Positions 33,986 to 43,859 of a DNA stretch of 64,000 nt are shown here, one piece after another (the stretch's first letter is position 1; every line of letters starts with the position of its first letter). Under the pieces are notes generated by a model. It had not been told where the DNA came from. It searched no databases and worked only from the letters and a program-made list of their open reading frames with translations. The position numbers and the translations under genes are program-made. The DNA lies in NCBI GenBank assembly GCA_948567375.1, contig OX419756.1:58666333-58730332 (forward strand). Reading direction: 5' to 3'. This DNA is from Lunularia cruciata. Taxonomy: Eukaryota > Streptophyta > Marchantiopsida > Lunulariales > Lunulariaceae.

Positions 33986-35950
33986 ACTGAACATAACTCC
34001 CTTTCCTCCTAACCTCAGATTATACTCTTCTTCAACTCCAAGTTCTCTTCTTCCAGTCTTGCTAATACCTACAACACAATCTTCACCTCCGGACACTTTG
34101 ATTGCATCTCCCTTGTCTTGTGCTCTAGCTTCACTAACAACGGGTACACAACTTCTCGCATATACTCCACTCCATCACTCACAACTACTTCAACCTGCGG
34201 AGTGATCTCCTTCTTTACCTCTTCTTCTCCCAATACTTACCTTCTTCTCTATAATCGTCGTATTAGAATAGACACTTCACTTCCTGAACTAGCATTCTCC
34301 TCTTCCCTTGCCTTGCTTGGACCCGCTTTGCACTTTGCCTTGTGCCTCAAACAAAATTCCCTCTGAATCGTAATCTTCTTCTCCTCCGGCTTGGGTACCT
34401 TGTCCTCCAACTTTGCATTATTCTCTTCCTTGAGCTCCACCCTAACTTCTTCTTTTGTAGGTATTGATGTCATCTCCCCACTTTCATTGCTATCACTACT
34501 CATATCCCCACTTTGTAGTGTGAGTTTGGGTTCTTCCTCATGTTCCTAGTCTTTGGACTTGCACTTGGCTTTGCCCTTCGAGTCTTCTTCCTATGATGCA
34601 ATCACCACCATACCTTTCCTCAAGTTTCCTCTCCTGGTCTTCCGAGGTCTCGTCTTCTCTACATCTTCACCTTCTCCTTGTCAAATTTGCTTCTTCGACT
34701 TCGGAGTACTTACTTCTACCTATGCACTCTTCCCCGTCTGTGTGTAGTACTCATCACTGCTTTGGATTTGAAGAATATACTTTTGCTCCTCCGCGTCAAC
34801 TTCCTTTCTCAAGTCGGGATGAAAGTGAGACACCATTCAACTACGCTCCGCCGCATAGAGCAAATTCAACCCAAGGTAGAAATGTGTTGCAAATGGCATG
34901 ATGTAGTGTGGATGCGACTTATCCCACAAATTCCACACCATCTGCCTTGTTCTCCCATGGAAGCACCTCGCCCAGTTGATGGGTTCTCTTGCAAACATCT
35001 TATGGAAGAACACCGCTTGGTGTTTCATCACATAAGTTGTTCTCTTCGGCTTCAGGATTGCCATGAGAGCACTCACAATCCCTCTCTTGATCGGATCTTT
35101 GTAACTCTCTACTTTATACCCATTCTTTGTCCTCTTCAAAGAGAAGGCATCCCTCACTTCTTGGGTTTCTTTGGCTACTTCTCCCTTCCCCAGGAACGTG
35201 GCACCCTACTCCGTGCTTGCCTTTCATCCGAGTACCAATCTCCAATCCAACTCTGTCTAGCGAGCCGGATTTCCTCTCTTCCCCTCTTCCTTGGGGCCAT
35301 CAAGACACTTACTCTTGATTATCTCAATCATGAATCTTGGAAAACTCACGTTCTAGTTCCATCCCAAGAATGTGATCCAAAGTCGGCTCAAGACTTCAAT
35401 TCTTGTGATCACATCTAACCTCTGAATCACATGATTTCTCATTGTGAATTTGGAGTTCTTCTTTCCTCCTCCTATCTTTCTTGCTTCTTCACTGTCTCTC
35501 GGGTTAACTCTCTCAAATTCTCCTCTACACACTAGCGTGTCTTCAACTCTACTTCCCTTCCCCCGATCTTCTGCAAGACGACTCCTCAATGGCAAAGGAA
35601 AATTGCTCGACATTGCTTCATCATTAGCCCAATTTTTATAGAGTTGCGCCTTCTTTGTCTCTCTTCAATTTGAGTTTCTACCAAGAAATCACACCTCTTG
35701 CATGCGCCTATCACTATCAAGTGTACTTCACACGTATGACCGCCGGTTTTTGAATGGTCCTTTCTTGAATTTCTCACCTCAAAGAAAAGTTGTTACACTG
35801 TCTTTGCCTTGGGTTGAGCTCCCCCCGATATGAAGAATTCTTACTTTGGATTATATGCTGACAGGGCAAGTCCAAGTACTTTGACTTATGACCTAAAGAC
35901 ACATTACTTTGGGTTTCATCCCAAAGACTCTTTTCTTTGCCTTCTTCGGC
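33986..35950 (-). repeat. G-family LTR fragment (both termini missing)
   Basis: Aligns with 43510-45530 of the plus-strand G solo LTR. It lacks about 60 bp of the LTR 5' terminus (break near 35950) and the whole coiled-coil and 3' part. The U3 TATA box TATAAAAA is conserved at about 35633-35642 (minus), followed by the start of the resident frame (MSSNFPLPLRSRL). It lies directly upstream of A2 pol remnants. Confidence 0.85.
34837..35613 (-). pseudogene. U3-resident coding region of the G fragment, N-terminal part
   Basis: Two conserved blocks. N-terminal at 35353-35613 (SNFPLPLRSRLAEDRGKGS, then RNHVIQRLDVITRIE and FLGWN). Globular at 34837-35157 (YKDPIKRGIVSALMAI, AVFFHKMFA, NWARCFHGRTRQMV, HFYLGLNLL). 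An acidic segment with E/K runs follows at about 34249-34503. These match 43860-45240 of the plus-strand copy. Unknown function; several breaks. Confidence 0.8.
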
Positions 35951-36740
35951 AGAAGGAGGCTATGAGAGCTCACTTGGAAAGAACATTAGGAGAGGAGAGG
36001 GCTGAACTTATGTTGGAAACCCAAGATCCATTTTTATACTCTGTAGTTCATTATGATGTCTTTGAAGTGATTTTGTACATCTTGTACACTGAGAGGAATT
36101 GGAGAGATTGTGTGAGGTGGATTGCAAATTTTGGGGATTAAGGTGATTTTGGGCAAAATCTCAAGTTGGAGATCTGGACTTGAAATTTCAACACATGATA
36201 GCTTAGGTTATCTTTCAGTTAGCACACTTGAAATTATTGTGAGAGCTACTATGTGCATTGGGCTAGAAATTTTGAAAGTTGATAGGGTAAAGTGCTCCCG
36301 TAACTGCATGCTCTCTAGAAAATTGTAAAGATTCTGCCATTTCTTCAATTTTCAATGGGTTGTCGTGAAAATTTTTAAGAAAATTAAGTGCATTTCATCC
36401 TACCTGCTTCCACAAAAATAAGAGAGAGATCTCTCTTGCACAAGGAGTTATGAATTTTTGAATTGAGGGGGGTGGTTTTTAGACCAAATCTGAAATGTGT
36501 GTGCTGAATAGAAAGGTGTCTAGGCCAAATTGCTCAATAAAAAAAATCTGAAATAGTGCAAGGAGGGACGCCTTGGAGTTGTGATCAAGTGTGAAAAATT
36601 TCAAAGGACTGTCACATACTGGTTGGGAGATTTGAGTGACATTGTGAAGAAAGGTCAATTCTACATAGTGGAGATCTCATGCATGAGGAGTTTGAGAGCA
36701 ACAAAAAGTATGTTTGAGTGTTTAGATTCATCTTGGGAAC
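35951..36740. other. Unassigned AT-rich stretch
   Basis: No element end, repeat or convincing coding is recognised. A weak plus-strand open stretch runs to 36141 but has no recognisable domain. It may be a worn upstream part of whatever owns the CCHC frame at 36741. Confidence 0.3.
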
Positions 36741-37163
36741 ATGGAGGGTCATCAAGAGTGGAAATTGAGATTATGCAAGGTTCTCCAAGGGTTTGAGGTG
36801 ATTGTAGGGGTGGATTTGAGGACAAGTGAGTTTACAATAGAATTTGAAGAGAATGTTGAGAGGATCCAAAAACCTACACCACTTGGAGGAAAGAGTGAGT
36901 TTAAGTGCTTTCTATGTGGAGAAAAGAGACATAAGGCAAGTTCATGTCCATTGACCTTTGAGAGCAAGAGATTTAGGGAAAGGAGAGGCTTACTTGACTT
37001 GGGTTTGCATGTTGGACCTTCTTCACCAAGATTGGGAGGGAGAAGATCTAAGACCAAGGAGTTGTGTGAGGTTTGTGGAGTTGAAGGACTTCCAAAAAGA
37101 CATGAGTGTAGTGGAGTAAAAGCACTTTTGGAGACTTTGGTGAAGGATCTTGGAGAGTCTTAG
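36741..37163 (+). CDS. CCHC zinc-knuckle protein, 140 aa, origin unclear
   Basis: An uninterrupted 140-residue frame. Residues 56-69 form a canonical C-x2-C-x4-H-x4-C zinc knuckle (CFLCGEKRHKASSC). A second Cys/His cluster lies at 109-123 (C109, C112, H121, C123). The region between is basic (FESKRFRERRG). Knuckles of this type bind single-stranded nucleic acid and are typical of Gag and of plant LINE ORF1 proteins. No gag core, protease or RT follows, because D-family leader begins right after. I chose the first ATG of the frame; coding could extend upstream in a decayed form. Best guess: orphan gag or LINE ORF1 remnant; a small host gene is possible but less likely. Confidence 0.45.
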   Translation: MEGHQEWKLRLCKVLQGFEVIVGVDLRTSEFTIEFEENVERIQKPTPLGGKSEFKCFLCGEKRHKASSCPLTFESKRFRERRGLLDLGLHVGPSSPRLGGRRSKTKELCEVCGVEGLPKRHECSGVKALLETLVKDLGES

Positions 37164-38500
37164 TACATCTACAGAAATACTACCACCTTCATTAGCTAGT
37201 TCTCAAGATTAATGATGGAGATAATCTTTCAACTTATGGATAAACTATCCATGAGAGTAAGATTAATATGCACTCTAGGATTTGATGTTGCTACAAAAAT
37301 CTTGGAGCAACCTAAACCGGTGAGTGAGAGATAGGCCGGCTCACAGATCAGATCAAGTATTCATCTGAGTTTGGTTGATTTGAGTTGTAAGCAATCTGCT
37401 TACATTAGAGAAGTGAGTCAAGGGGAAATTGAGTGGAGCAACTACAAGTGTTGGTGGTATCTCCAAGCTTGGTGGATCATGGTATCTTGATTGAGTAGTT
37501 CAGATTTCATTGAAAAAGAGTGTGTGCAAAAGCGCTGGCAAAATTTGGATCCAAGGAAGAAGCAATTTTCAAGCGGTAGTTGTGATATAGAGCTTAGGAC
37601 CAATTTGTTACAAGTTGAGCTCAAAAACTGAAATTGAAGGTGGAGTTGGGAGCAAATCCTTGCAAATTGAAGATTAGATGAAACCTATTTTTCCAATTTA
37701 GGTCAAGTGAAGAGTTAGTTGAGGATTTAGTGGTCAACAAGTTTTAGGGATTTATGTCAAATTTATGTAAGATTTTAAGTCAGATTTTGTGAAGGAGTTA
37801 TGTCAGATTTTGGTGAGAAGAACTTGAATCCAATCTTTGGTGACCCTCGTAGCTCAAGTAGTAGATAAGTACTCTGGTTATGTCAAATGCCAAATGGTGG
37901 TAGAGTCAATCCTATGTTGATTTATGAGATGAAGGGTTGTTGTTTAGCATTCTTGTGATCGGACCCCCTCCATTCTTTGTTTCATGTTTGTGCACTGTGT
38001 TTGTGTGAGTTGCCCTAAATTTTGACCGTTGATGCTCTAGTGTACTCTCAATAGTGAGGCTGGAGTGATGACCAGTTAGACTATTTTTTTCCTCCGATGA
38101 GGCAGGACGTAATGACTTGCAAACCATGAGAATGCATGTTGTGATGGTAGGTCATAGGTTGCCCTTGCCCCTAGTATAGTTGTCTCGATTAGAGTTACAT
38201 TAGTGGATAATGTTCTGTTAGTTTTGGCACTTGGTGGTGCTTGGTTGGTGTTGGCACTTGGTGGAGTACTTGCTATTGCAGTTTGCGGTTGCGGTTGTAG
38301 TTGCAATTACTTTGTCACGACGGAGTTCTTTAGGGATTCAAAAGGAGATAGCCCTGCCCTACTTAGTGGGTTTACTCTGAGAGGTACTTGGAATCAGCTT
38401 GTATCTTAGGTCCCAATGAGAGAGGAGTTTGACTCTAAGTTGGAGTTTGACACATGAGCTGATCCAATTGAGAGTGCACTTGGTGTGTCTGCACTGTTGT
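37164..38500 (+). other. D2 untranslated leader
   Basis: Non-coding. It aligns in pieces with 58300-58560 and 63180-63830 of D3 (shared strings such as AGAGAAGTGAG, CCAAATGGTGG and TTGATTTATGAGAT). No LTR end could be defined for the D family in the window. Confidence 0.55.
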
Positions 38501-38509
38501 TTTGGGACA

Positions 38510-40430
38510 TGGATGAGATTTATGGGGCCTCCAAAGGCCCTAGATGTTACTATGGTATAGTGGGTACCATTGAGTTGGATGACTTCATCAAGGAGTTTGA
38601 TAGTTGGTGTGATCTATAGCAGATGCAAAACCTAACTTTGTTCACACCCTTTATGGCATGGAAGAGGTTGTTTCAGCATCTAGAGGGTCCACCAATGGAT
38701 GACTACCATGAGTTCTAGAGAGCTCATTTAGAGGAGATTGAGTTATGGAGATAGTATTGGTGTTCAAACTATATCTCTATCACTTTAGGTTTGATGGCCA
38801 GGAGTAGATTGGCTGTACTTACAAGTTCTAACTCAAGTGGTGTTGGTAGAGCTAGTGGAGGTGCACTAGTTGGAGATAGTGTTACCACTACAAGAGGTGG
38901 TGTGGTACCGGGGTTTAACCCCATGGTAGAGTTCTTCTAGTGTTTGAGGTAGAACTACCAGGGAGTGTGGACTGTAACACCCATTTGTGCATGTGTGTGG
39001 TATTGTGATATTTAGCTTGGTATTACAAGTACTTAAGAGATATTATTTATATAGAGATAAAGGATGGTTCTATATTAGTCATGGTTAGCTAAAGTTAGTC
39101 ATAGCTAAGATAGATGGGACCTTACTTTAGAGGAAGTAGAAAAGATGAGCACCACTATTTTGGATTTTAGTGTGTTGACTTGGTATTATTCCTAGGTGTT
39201 TGGCTTTGGGGAAAGAGTTGAGAACTCTTGGGCCCGCAAGCCTTTTTGTTTTGGATTCTTCTTTAGTCCAAGGATAGCCCATGTGAAGGAATCCTTGCTT
39301 TAGTGGTTGGGTCAAGATAAGACCACATGCTTAGGGGAATATGCCCATGTGAATGGATATTCCTTTCTACTTTTTGACTTTACTTGACTTTTAGTCTAGT
39401 AACTTGAGTTACAACGGTAATTAGTAACTTTGGTACGTAACTATTTCACAAGTATATAAACAAGGGGTGAGGAGGTACTCATCATCCTTTCATTTGCAAC
39501 TATCTCTCTCTCATTGAGTTCTCTAGTGAGCAATGTCTTGAGTCTTGGAGTGTTAGCCTTGGAGGAGTATGATGGAGTTGGGGTTCCTTGCCTTCTTAGT
39601 CCATGGTGCGCTACCATAATAGCCATCAGAGGTTCATCCTGAGTGAGAGACAGGCCGGCTCACAGGACTGACAAGCTAAGAAGCTTGGAAGAGTTCTAGC
39701 AGAAGGCTAGAGAGAGCCTATGCAAGGCATACACTTGCATGAGGCGGCTGATTAGTTTCACTCAAGGAATTATTGAGGCCCAAGCAGTCCAGTTTTGGTA
39801 TGGGATAGGGAGTTGCAACGTAGAGTTTGTGATGCTATGTTGTTACAAGCTACTTTGCCTACTTTGGCAGTGGTCTTTGGTTTGGCTGAGCGTATTGAGC
39901 TCAACATGGTGGAAGAGAGGGTGGTGACATTTGGATTTGGTAGGGAGACCTCATCCATAGCTGTTACTTCTTCTAGAGTGTAGTAGAGTGCATCACACCC
40001 AGTTGGTTTTTGAGGACAGGGTGGACAACCCAGATCCTATGGAGCGAGTGGAGCTAGATCCTTACCTTCATTTTTGGATCAGCAGCAACTAGTGAGTAGT
40101 GGTATTGCTTGTTGGACTTGTGGTGGACCTCACCATAGGAGAGAGTGTACTCAAGGCAGTGGACCTAGTTATACCTCTAGTTTATCACAGCCAACACATA
40201 GACAATGTGAGCATTGCCACAGATCTGGTCACACTAGTGACCGATGTTTTGACCTACACCCGGAGTTACGGAGTGGTAGGGTTGCTATGGCAAGTAGTAG
40301 AAGAGCTGCAGTTCATGAAGGACAAGGTGGTAGAGGTGGTGGTAGAGGATCTACACCTAGTAGGGGTGCAATACCTGCCCTTACATCTGATACAGCTATG
40401 GCTAATCGGATTGAGCAAGTGGAGTAAAGA
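38510..40430 (+). pseudogene. D2 gag with two CCHC zinc knuckles (split by solo A LTR)
   Basis: The N-terminal core begins near 38515 (GTIELDDFIKEFDSW, then LFTPFMAWKRLFQHLEGPP), a retrotransposon-gag-like pattern shared with D3 at 63835-63940. After the A-LTR insertion (38973-39664) the capsid continues (RVCDAMLLQATLPT, VFGLAERIELNMVE). The knuckles are CWTCGGPHHRREC at 40110-40148 and CEHCHRSGHTSDRC at 40206-40247. A glycine/arginine-rich tail follows. Role by family: RNA packaging and particle assembly. Confidence 0.78.
38973..39664 (+). repeat. Solo A-family LTR, 692 bp, in D2 gag
   Basis: TGTAACACCC...GGCTCACA. Flanked by a 4-bp direct repeat GGAC (38969-38972 and 39665-39668). TATA box near 39453-39461. 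D gag sequence reads on across it. Confidence 0.92.
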
Positions 40431-40735
40431 TTGGCTAGTATGGCTATCGCTCAGAGGAGATCAGATTCGGGTGCTGAGGCTTCCACCTCATATGCTAGTG
40501 ACAGAGATGCTTTGGACTTCATGTGTAGAGCAACATAGGTGGATGCATCTACAGTAGTGACTAGGAGTGCAGTAGTGCTCTAGAGCCTAGAAGGGCATCA
40601 ATGGAGTTGGACCCACAGAGAGGAGAGGTTGGGAGATAGGTCAGACTTCCCTAGTCTTTCATGCTATCTAAGGCATTGTAGACAAAATCCATGGTTCCTA
40701 ATTGTCCCAATGTAGGTGTGGTAGGTGGTGATTGA

Positions 40736-41480
40736 GTGCATGATGGACTACCTGCTAGTCAACCATCTACTACTACACAGATTGAGTCTAACATGATGTT
40801 GGAGGCAACTCAACTGATTATGCAGTGCCCTTTGTTTTCAACCAATGACATGTTAATATTGGGAATTGACCCAGCCCTAGTGTTCTGGTTGGCTACCACG
40901 CTTTGTGAGAGTAGGGATGATGCAATTCCTACTACTAGAGCAGAGGTGGTTGATAGTGGAGCTGACTTGGTTGAGGAGCATGGGATCTGTTTAGCGACCA
41001 ATGGTTTATGGCAAGTAGCAACGGCTAGACTGAGGAGTTGCCCGCTAGACCGGCCTTTGAGAGAGCACGGTTCACACCTGATGTTGTCCTATTGGATAAC
41101 CAGAGGGAGATTTTCCATTTGGTGGGACCTTTAGGGAAGATCTATACACCATAGAGAGCCTTGTTAGACTTTGGTGCATAGCTCCTTATGTTGGGGAAGG
41201 CTATAGTTGTCGGTCTAGAGTTACGGAAGACCAATGTAGAGAGGTGTCCATTTCAGATCCAGACATCTCTAGGTGGTGGTTTGACATAGTACATCACACG
41301 TGGGAAGCTTGTTGTCCAAGTTTAGCATGGTCATCCGACTGATAGCTTGGTGGTGAGAGCTCAAGCTATTGCAACAATAGCTGAGTCATATGATGTGCTA
41401 GTTGCAAGAGCAATGTTATACCCCATGGGTTTCAATATTGACTATTGGGAAGAGACATCCTCCTATCAACCAGGTTTGCA
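40736..41480 (+). pseudogene. D2 protease region
   Basis: Segments match D1 on the minus strand: SGADLVEEHGICLATNGLWQV (shown in part), then a protease-like block near 41160-41290 (LLDFGA, LMLGKA, LELRKTNVERCPFQI). A following conserved stretch (YDVLVARAMLYPMGF, then YWEETSSYQPG, 41386-41470) has the LLG-type exit signature of a retropepsin. In the living family this enzyme would cut the polyprotein. Several breaks. Confidence 0.65.
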
Positions 41481-41879
41481 ATTTGGCAAGGATGGGTATA
41501 TCGCCTACCAGTATGCTTTAATAGTGGCAGTCTTGGCTCACTATTGTTTGGGACCATGGTAACATTAGTTTTAGCTTTCAATGGTGCAGTTACTTGGCCT
41601 GGTGACTTGTTGGAGGGGAACGCCCATGCAAAAAATACTCCAGTACTAGAGGAGATCACTTGGATTTGGAGTATGAGTGGGACTGTTCCATCCACCTTGG
41701 ATGTTCCATTGTGGAGTTCAGAGGAGGCATTACAATAGCATGCAAATCAGTTGGTGCAATAGGCTTGGAGTGGAGCCTTTGTACCATCTGTAGATGAGTG
41801 TGAGGATGAGCCTCTAGAGTTGATTACTTTGACACCTCTGGATACCACACTCATTGCTTGGCAATATCTAGTAGAGAGG

Positions 41880-42440
41880 ATATGTCTACTGGAGTTGTTT
41901 GGTGGGATTAGCACCGGACTAGTTGCAATATTATAGGCAGGTATATGAGTACAAAAGTACTTGTATGTAGAGAGAGATGAGACTACTAGGTGAGTCTCTC
42001 TATATCATGTGGCACACTTGGCCTATTGGTATCTGGATTTATTACCAATATCAACAGTCAGAGGTTACCAAAAGGCCCTAGCAGTAGACATTTCCTTATT
42101 GGGGGCGCATGATCTGGAGAGACATGGGCCTATTCACTTGGTGATTTTTGGATAGCCATGTTAGGGACATACACATGCTAGCCAAGGTTTGGGTCTTTAG
42201 GATCCTTGTTTTGGTGTGTTTTGGGAGATGTTACGGATACTACTACATCTCTAGGTTCACCAGTCAGTTTCTCCAGCTTACTTTTTGGAGAACATTCCTT
42301 TGATGGGTAATCTCACACCAGAGTGGTGGTGAGTACACATTAGGTCCATTCTTGGATGGGACCTACTATATTGTTGGATGCAGCCAGAGTGGGATCAAGG
42401 GCTCATCATCTTTGTCTTTGGTGGACAAACCTCTTACCCA
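41880..42440 (+). pseudogene. DNA cytosine-5 methyltransferase domain of D2
   Basis: Ordered motifs of a C5 DNA methyltransferase. Motif I, the AdoMet-binding F-x-G loop, is seen as ELFGGISTGL at about 41892-41922. Next is YVERDE (about 41960-41980), the acidic residue position of motif II. Then DISLLGAHDLERHGPIHLVI (42085-42150) leads to the Pro-Cys pair of motif IV at about 42155 (the catalytic Cys position). Motif VI follows as FLENIP at about 42283-42300 (ENV in most family members), then a downstream DAARVGSRAHHL segment (42375-42410) and WWTNLLP. Order and spacing match the family. The enzyme transfers a methyl group from AdoMet to cytosine C5. It lies downstream of protease and shares the element's reading direction and decay, so it belongs to the element and not to the host. 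Broken in several places. Confidence 0.78.
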
Positions 42441-42466
42441 AAGAGGTTTGTCCACCAAAGACAAAG
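42410..42466. repeat. Perfect 26-bp inverted repeat with 5-nt loop
   Basis: Arms at 42410-42435 and 42441-42466 are perfectly complementary over 26 bp around the loop ACCCA. The left arm is the genuine 3' end of the methyltransferase sequence; the right arm is its inverted copy, after which A-LTR sequence starts. It looks like a snap-back duplication at a breakpoint. Confidence 0.95.
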
Positions 42467-42590
42467 TTACTTGACTTTTAGTCTTTGGAAGAGTATGATG
42501 GAGCTGGGGTTCCTTGCCTTCTTAGTCCATGGTGCGCTACCATAATAGCCGTCAAAGGTTCATCTTGAGTGAGAGACAAGCCGGCTCACA
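42467..42590 (+). repeat. A-family LTR fragment with internal deletion
   Basis: Starts within the A LTR at a TTACTTGACTTTTAGTC-like string, skips about 150 bp of the LTR, and continues from GAGTATGATGGAG to the terminus GGCTCACA at 42590. Confidence 0.85.
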
Positions 42591-43446
42591 AGTCCTTCCT
42601 GCAAATTTCAACTCCTTCTCTTCTCCACTGTTCCAAATCAATGACCAAGCAAAACTTGAAAATATCCTACTCCTGCAACAGCCATAGGCCTCCACTCTCA
42701 AAATTTTCCCTCCTCTTGTCATAGCCCTAAGGCATCTCAAAAATTTCCTTTGGCCTGCAGCACTCTCACTCAACTTTCCAACTTTCTTCTCCTGTGACAG
42801 CCCTAAGGCATTTAAAAAATTCATCTTTGGCCCTGCAAGATTCTCACTCAACTCCTGAAAACTCTCTTCTCCTATCACAGCCCTAAGGCATTTCAAAAAT
42901 TCATCTCTGGCCCTACAAGATTCTCACTCAACTCCTGAAAACTCTCTTCCCCTGTCACAACCCTAAGGCATTTTGAAAATTCATCTCTCGCCCTGCAAGA
43001 TTCTCACTCAACTACTGAAAACTTTCTTCTCCTGTCATAGCCCTAATGCATTTTGAAAATTCATCTCTGGCCCTGCATGACTCTCACTCAACTCCCAAAT
43101 TTCATCTCCTGGCCTTGTCACAGCCCTAAGGCATCTCCAAATTCTTCTCTGGCCCTGCAAGATTCATTCTTGTAGCCCTTCACAATCTCTCTTCACTTTC
43201 TTGCAAAACTTCTTCTCTCTCGCTGCCACTCACCAACCACACCCTTCTCTCCTATGAAAATTTTCTCACTCTCCAGCCCTCAATCTCTTGTTCTCTTGCT
43301 TCCCTATGAAAATTCTTCTCTCTCTTTCCTGCCACTCACCAACCACACCCTTCTTTCCTATGAAAATTTTCTCACTCTCCAGCTCTCAATCTCCTGTCCT
43401 CTTGCTTCCCTACAAAAATTCTTCTCTAAACAGCCACTCACCAATC
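42591..43446. repeat. Pyrimidine-rich minisatellites (80-bp and ~105-bp units)
   Basis: Six units of about 80 bp begin with CCCTAAGGCA-like strings at 42725, 42801, 42881, 42961, 43041 and 43124. Then come three units of about 102-106 bp marked by GCCACTCACC at 43225, 43331 and 43433. Strong C/T bias on the plus strand. No coding. The array continues past the G LTR at 47211. Confidence 0.9.
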
Positions 43447-43832
43447 TGTGGTACCCACATTTTTTGTTTTTTTTAAATGGAGAAGAAGATGTGTATAGAG
43501 AAGCCGTATTGTGCCTGTATGGCCAAAGAAGGCAAAGAAAAGAGTCTTTGGGATGAAACCCAAGGTAATGTGGCTTCGGGTCATAAGGCGAAGTACTTGG
43601 ACTTGCCCTATCAGCATACAACCCAAAGTAAGAAGTCTTTGTATCGGGGGGAGCTCAACCCAAGGCAAAGATAGTGTAACAACTTTTCTTTGGGGCGAGA
43701 AATTCAAGAGGGGACCATTCAAAAACTAGCGGTCATATGCGTGAAGTACACTTGACAATGATAGGCGCATGCAAGATTGTGTGATTTCTTGGTAGAAACT
43801 CAAATTGAAGAGAGACAAAGAAGGCATGACTC

Positions 43833-43840
43833 TATAAAAA
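43833..43840 (+). promoter_or_regulatory. TATA box upstream of the resident frame in G LTR
   Basis: TATAAAAA, conserved with its neighbourhood (followed by TTGGGCTA) in the minus-strand copies at 35633-35642 and 61866-61874. It lies about 27 bp before the first ATG of the resident frame, so transcription probably starts at or just after that ATG, or the frame's true start is further in. Confidence 0.55.
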
Positions 43841-43859
43841 TTGGGCTAACGACAAAGCA

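Larger units (their letters stand above)
37164..42466 (+). mobile_element. D2: retroelement with gag, protease and DNA methyltransferase domain
   Basis: The longest D-family copy. Leader (to about 38500), gag interrupted by a solo A LTR, two CCHC knuckles, aspartic-protease-like block, then a cytosine-5 DNA methyltransferase domain ending in a hairpin at 42410-42466. No RT or integrase follows here. D1 (minus) and D3 (plus) share the leader, gag or protease parts, confirming the unit. A ~20-bp string at about 37325-37344 matches the A-LTR 3' terminus. Well over ten breaks; an old fossil. Confidence 0.8.

Noticed and set aside
35830-36141. Plus-strand frame of about 100 codons across the G fragment edge
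   Set aside because: It spans a junction between the G LTR fragment and unassigned DNA, so it is a chance fusion.
42725-43190. Regular repeats suggesting a CRISPR-like array
   Set aside because: Units are directly adjacent, 76-83 bp long, diverged and without unique spacers: an ordinary minisatellite in plant DNA.
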